DNA of 64,000 nucleotides from Caenimonas sp. SL110 (lineage in GTDB: Bacteria > Pseudomonadota > Gammaproteobacteria > Burkholderiales > Burkholderiaceae_C). Below, one piece after another: positions 62,358-64,000 of the stretch; the first letter of the stretch is position 1, and each line of letters opens with the position of its first letter. The notes beneath the pieces were generated by a model. The model was not told the DNA's origin, ran no database searches, and was given only the letters and a program-made list of their open reading frames with translations. The DNA is taken from NCBI RefSeq assembly GCF_001044395.1, contig NZ_JANU01000042.1, positions 118,775-182,774 of the forward strand, given 5' to 3'. Made by a program: the position numbers and the translations under genes.

Positions 62358-63851
62358 ATGCCCCACCTGCCACCCTTCATCGCACCCACGCGCCACAGCG
62401 ATCCCCAGTCGGCGCTCGACCAGGTCCGCACCATCTATTCGCAGCAGATCAACCACCTGCGCGTTGCCATGCAGCAGTTTGTCGCGGGTGAATCACTGCC
62501 CGGCCACGTGCGCGCCTGCTACCCCTTCGTGCGCATCCACACCGACACCGTGGCGCGGCAGAACCTGCTGGAGAACTCCGGACTGTCTTATGGTTTTGTC
62601 GCCACGGCGGGCCGGTTCGAAACAACGCTCACGCGCCCCGACCTGTATGCGAATTACTACCTCGAACAGTTCCGCCTGCTGCGGCAAAACCATGGCGTCG
62701 AGCTGGAGGTAGGAACCAGCACGCAACCGATCCCGATTCATTTTTCCTTCGCCGAAAACGACCACATCGAAGGCACCCTCGCACCCGAGCGGCGTTTCCT
62801 GATGCGGGAAGTGTTCGACCTGCCCGACCTCGGCGCGATGGACGACGGCATCGCCAACGGCACCTGGATTGCACGGCCCGGCGAAGCGCAACCCCTGTCG
62901 CTCTTTCCGGCTGCACGCGTGGACTATTCGCTGCACCGCCTGCGCCACTACACGGGCACCGCGCCGGAGTGGTTCCAGAACTTCGTGCTGTTTACCAACT
63001 ACCAGTTCTACATCGACGAGTTCGTGCGCCTGGGCCATGAAGAGATGGCCAAGCCTGACAGCGAATACATCGCCTTCATCGAACCCGGCAATGTGGTCAC
63101 GCGGCGCGTCGGGATTGCGGCAGAAGAAGTCGACAGCATGGGCGCAATACCGCCGCGCCTGCCGCAGATGCCCGCCTACCACCTCATGCGCGCCGATCGC
63201 GGCGGCATCACGATGGTGAACATCGGCGTGGGTCCGGCCAATGCCAAGACCATCACCGACCACATCGCCGTGCTGCGCCCGCACGCCTGGATGATGCTGG
63301 GCCACTGCGCGGGGCTGCGCAACAGCCAGCAACTGGGCGACTATGTGCTGGCCCACGCGTACGTGCGTGAAGACCACGTGCTCGACGAAGACCTGCCGCT
63401 GTGGGTGCCGATTCCAGCGCTGGCAGAAATCCAGCTCGCGCTCGAGCAAGCCGTGGCCGATGTGACGGGCTACAAGGGCGCGGACCTGAAACGGGTGATG
63501 CGGACCGGCACGGTGGCGAGCACCGACAACCGAAATTGGGAGCTGCTTCCGGCCAACCAGCCGCAGCGCCGTTTTTCGCAAAGCCGTGCTGTGGCGCTGG
63601 ACATGGAAAGCGCAACCATCGCGGCCAACGGCTTCCGGTTTCGCGTGCCCTACGGCACGCTCTTGTGCGTGAGCGACAAGCCGCTGCACGGCGAGATCAA
63701 GTTGCCGGGCATGGCCAACCAGTTCTACCGCGAACGCGTCGACCAGCACCTGCGCATCGGCATGCGTGCCATCGATATCCTGCGAGCCGAAGGAAGCCAG
63801 CGCCTGCACAGCCGCAAGCTGCGCAGCTTTGACGAGGTGGCGTTTCAGTAG
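62358..63851 (+). CDS. amn: AMP nucleosidase
   Basis: It hydrolyses AMP to adenine and ribose-5-phosphate. The 497-residue protein has the long N-terminal Amn-type domain (residues about 1-190) and the C-terminal nucleoside-phosphorylase fold with MVNIGVGPANAKTITDHIAVL, GHCAGLRNSQQLGDYVLAHA and the purine/ribose site ALDMESATIAANGFRFRVPY. The ATG at 62358 has CACAAT 7 bp upstream and no ribosome-binding site, so a leaderless message is possible. The longer frame is rejected as it starts upstream of the putative promoter. Confidence 0.95.
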   Translation: MPHLPPFIAPTRHSDPQSALDQVRTIYSQQINHLRVAMQQFVAGESLPGHVRACYPFVRIHTDTVARQNLLENSGLSYGFVATAGRFETTLTRPDLYANYYLEQFRLLRQNHGVELEVGTSTQPIPIHFSFAENDHIEGTLAPERRFLMREVFDLPDLGAMDDGIANGTWIARPGEAQPLSLFPAARVDYSLHRLRHYTGTAPEWFQNFVLFTNYQFYIDEFVRLGHEEMAKPDSEYIAFIEPGNVVTRRVGIAAEEVDSMGAIPPRLPQMPAYHLMRADRGGITMVNIGVGPANAKTITDHIAVLRPHAWMMLGHCAGLRNSQQLGDYVLAHAYVREDHVLDEDLPLWVPIPALAEIQLALEQAVADVTGYKGADLKRVMRTGTVASTDNRNWELLPANQPQRRFSQSRAVALDMESATIAANGFRFRVPYGTLLCVSDKPLHGEIKLPGMANQFYRERVDQHLRIGMRAIDILRAEGSQRLHSRKLRSFDEVAFQ

Positions 63852-63860
63852 TGGGCTGTC

Positions 63861-63960
63861 ATTGCGGACTCGATCCGCAATCCATGTATTCAACGGCCGT
63901 GGCCGCTTCGCGGTGGATGCCGGATCGAGTCCGGCATGACAGCCCTTTGACTGTCATTGC
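63861..63960. repeat. REP-like palindromes at the right edge
   Basis: ATTGCGGA (63861-63868) with TCCGCAAT (63874-63881), then TGCCGGA (63918-63924) with TCCGGCA (63930-63936), then the beginning of a third unit (CTGTCATTGC at 63951-63960). They are related in sequence and loop to the pair at 13776-13834. Confidence 0.8.
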
Positions 63961-64000
63961 GGACTCTTAAGAAACACCACTCAAGTGCTTGATTCGTAAT

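Overview
The window reads as chromosomal DNA of a GC-rich betaproteobacterium of the order Burkholderiales, most likely family Comamonadaceae. This is inferred from gene content and order: purH-fis-dusB; ubiH-like/dsbC/M61/DUF3108; PP0621-pilS-pilR-ampD-nrdA-nrdB; a paaGIK cluster; and an Ala/Lys histone H1-like gene. No rRNA, insertion sequence, integrase or CRISPR array was seen. One tRNA (CAU anticodon) is present.

Layout. 0-4 kb: the 3' part of hemL, convergent with the dusB-fis-purH operon. 4-6.6 kb: a YqaA-type membrane protein, two small genes and an iron-sulfur photolyase. 6.6-13.7 kb: a CusF-like protein, ychF, a MOSC protein, a UbiH-like monooxygenase, dsbC, an M61 peptidase and a DUF3108 protein. 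13.7-17.3 kb: REP-like palindromes, then paaG-paaI-paaK divergent from an enoyl-CoA hydratase, with a PaaR-like operator between them. 17.3-20.8 kb: an ECF sigma factor, its overlapping putative regulator, a divergent vWA lipoprotein, and the tRNA with an unusual repeated leader. 20.8-32.3 kb: a carbohydrate or sugar-acid catabolic locus. It holds an aldehyde dehydrogenase, a MalK/F/G-type ABC importer with a Tat-type binding protein, a LacI-family regulator with three operator-like sites, an enolase-superfamily dehydratase and two GMC oxidoreductases.

32.3-39.5 kb: a small gene behind a strongly structured leader, then a 2071-residue RTX protein with eleven cadherin-like repeats, probably secreted by a type I system. 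39.5-45.4 kb: GlsB-like protein, a secreted protein, miaB, then a three-gene cassette (type III chaperone-like, kinase-like putative effector, unknown protein) lodged between miaB and ffh. 45.4-55.1 kb: CcsA-like protein, PP0621, PilS/PilR, AmpD, a structured intergenic element, tandem NrdR boxes, a 23-codon leader ORF, nrdA and nrdB. 55.1-64 kb: a repeat, the histone H1-like gene with three tandem terminators, a second effector-like ORF, an MCE/MlaE lipid-transport module without its ATPase, an esterase coupled to an AAA+ ATPase, a small protein, amn, and REP elements at the edge.

The least conventional items are the miaB-ffh effector cassette, the nrd leader peptide and upstream structured element, the structured leader near 32.45 kb, the giant repeat adhesin, and the triplicated tRNA leader. 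All functions are assigned by reading motifs in the sequence; no database search was run.
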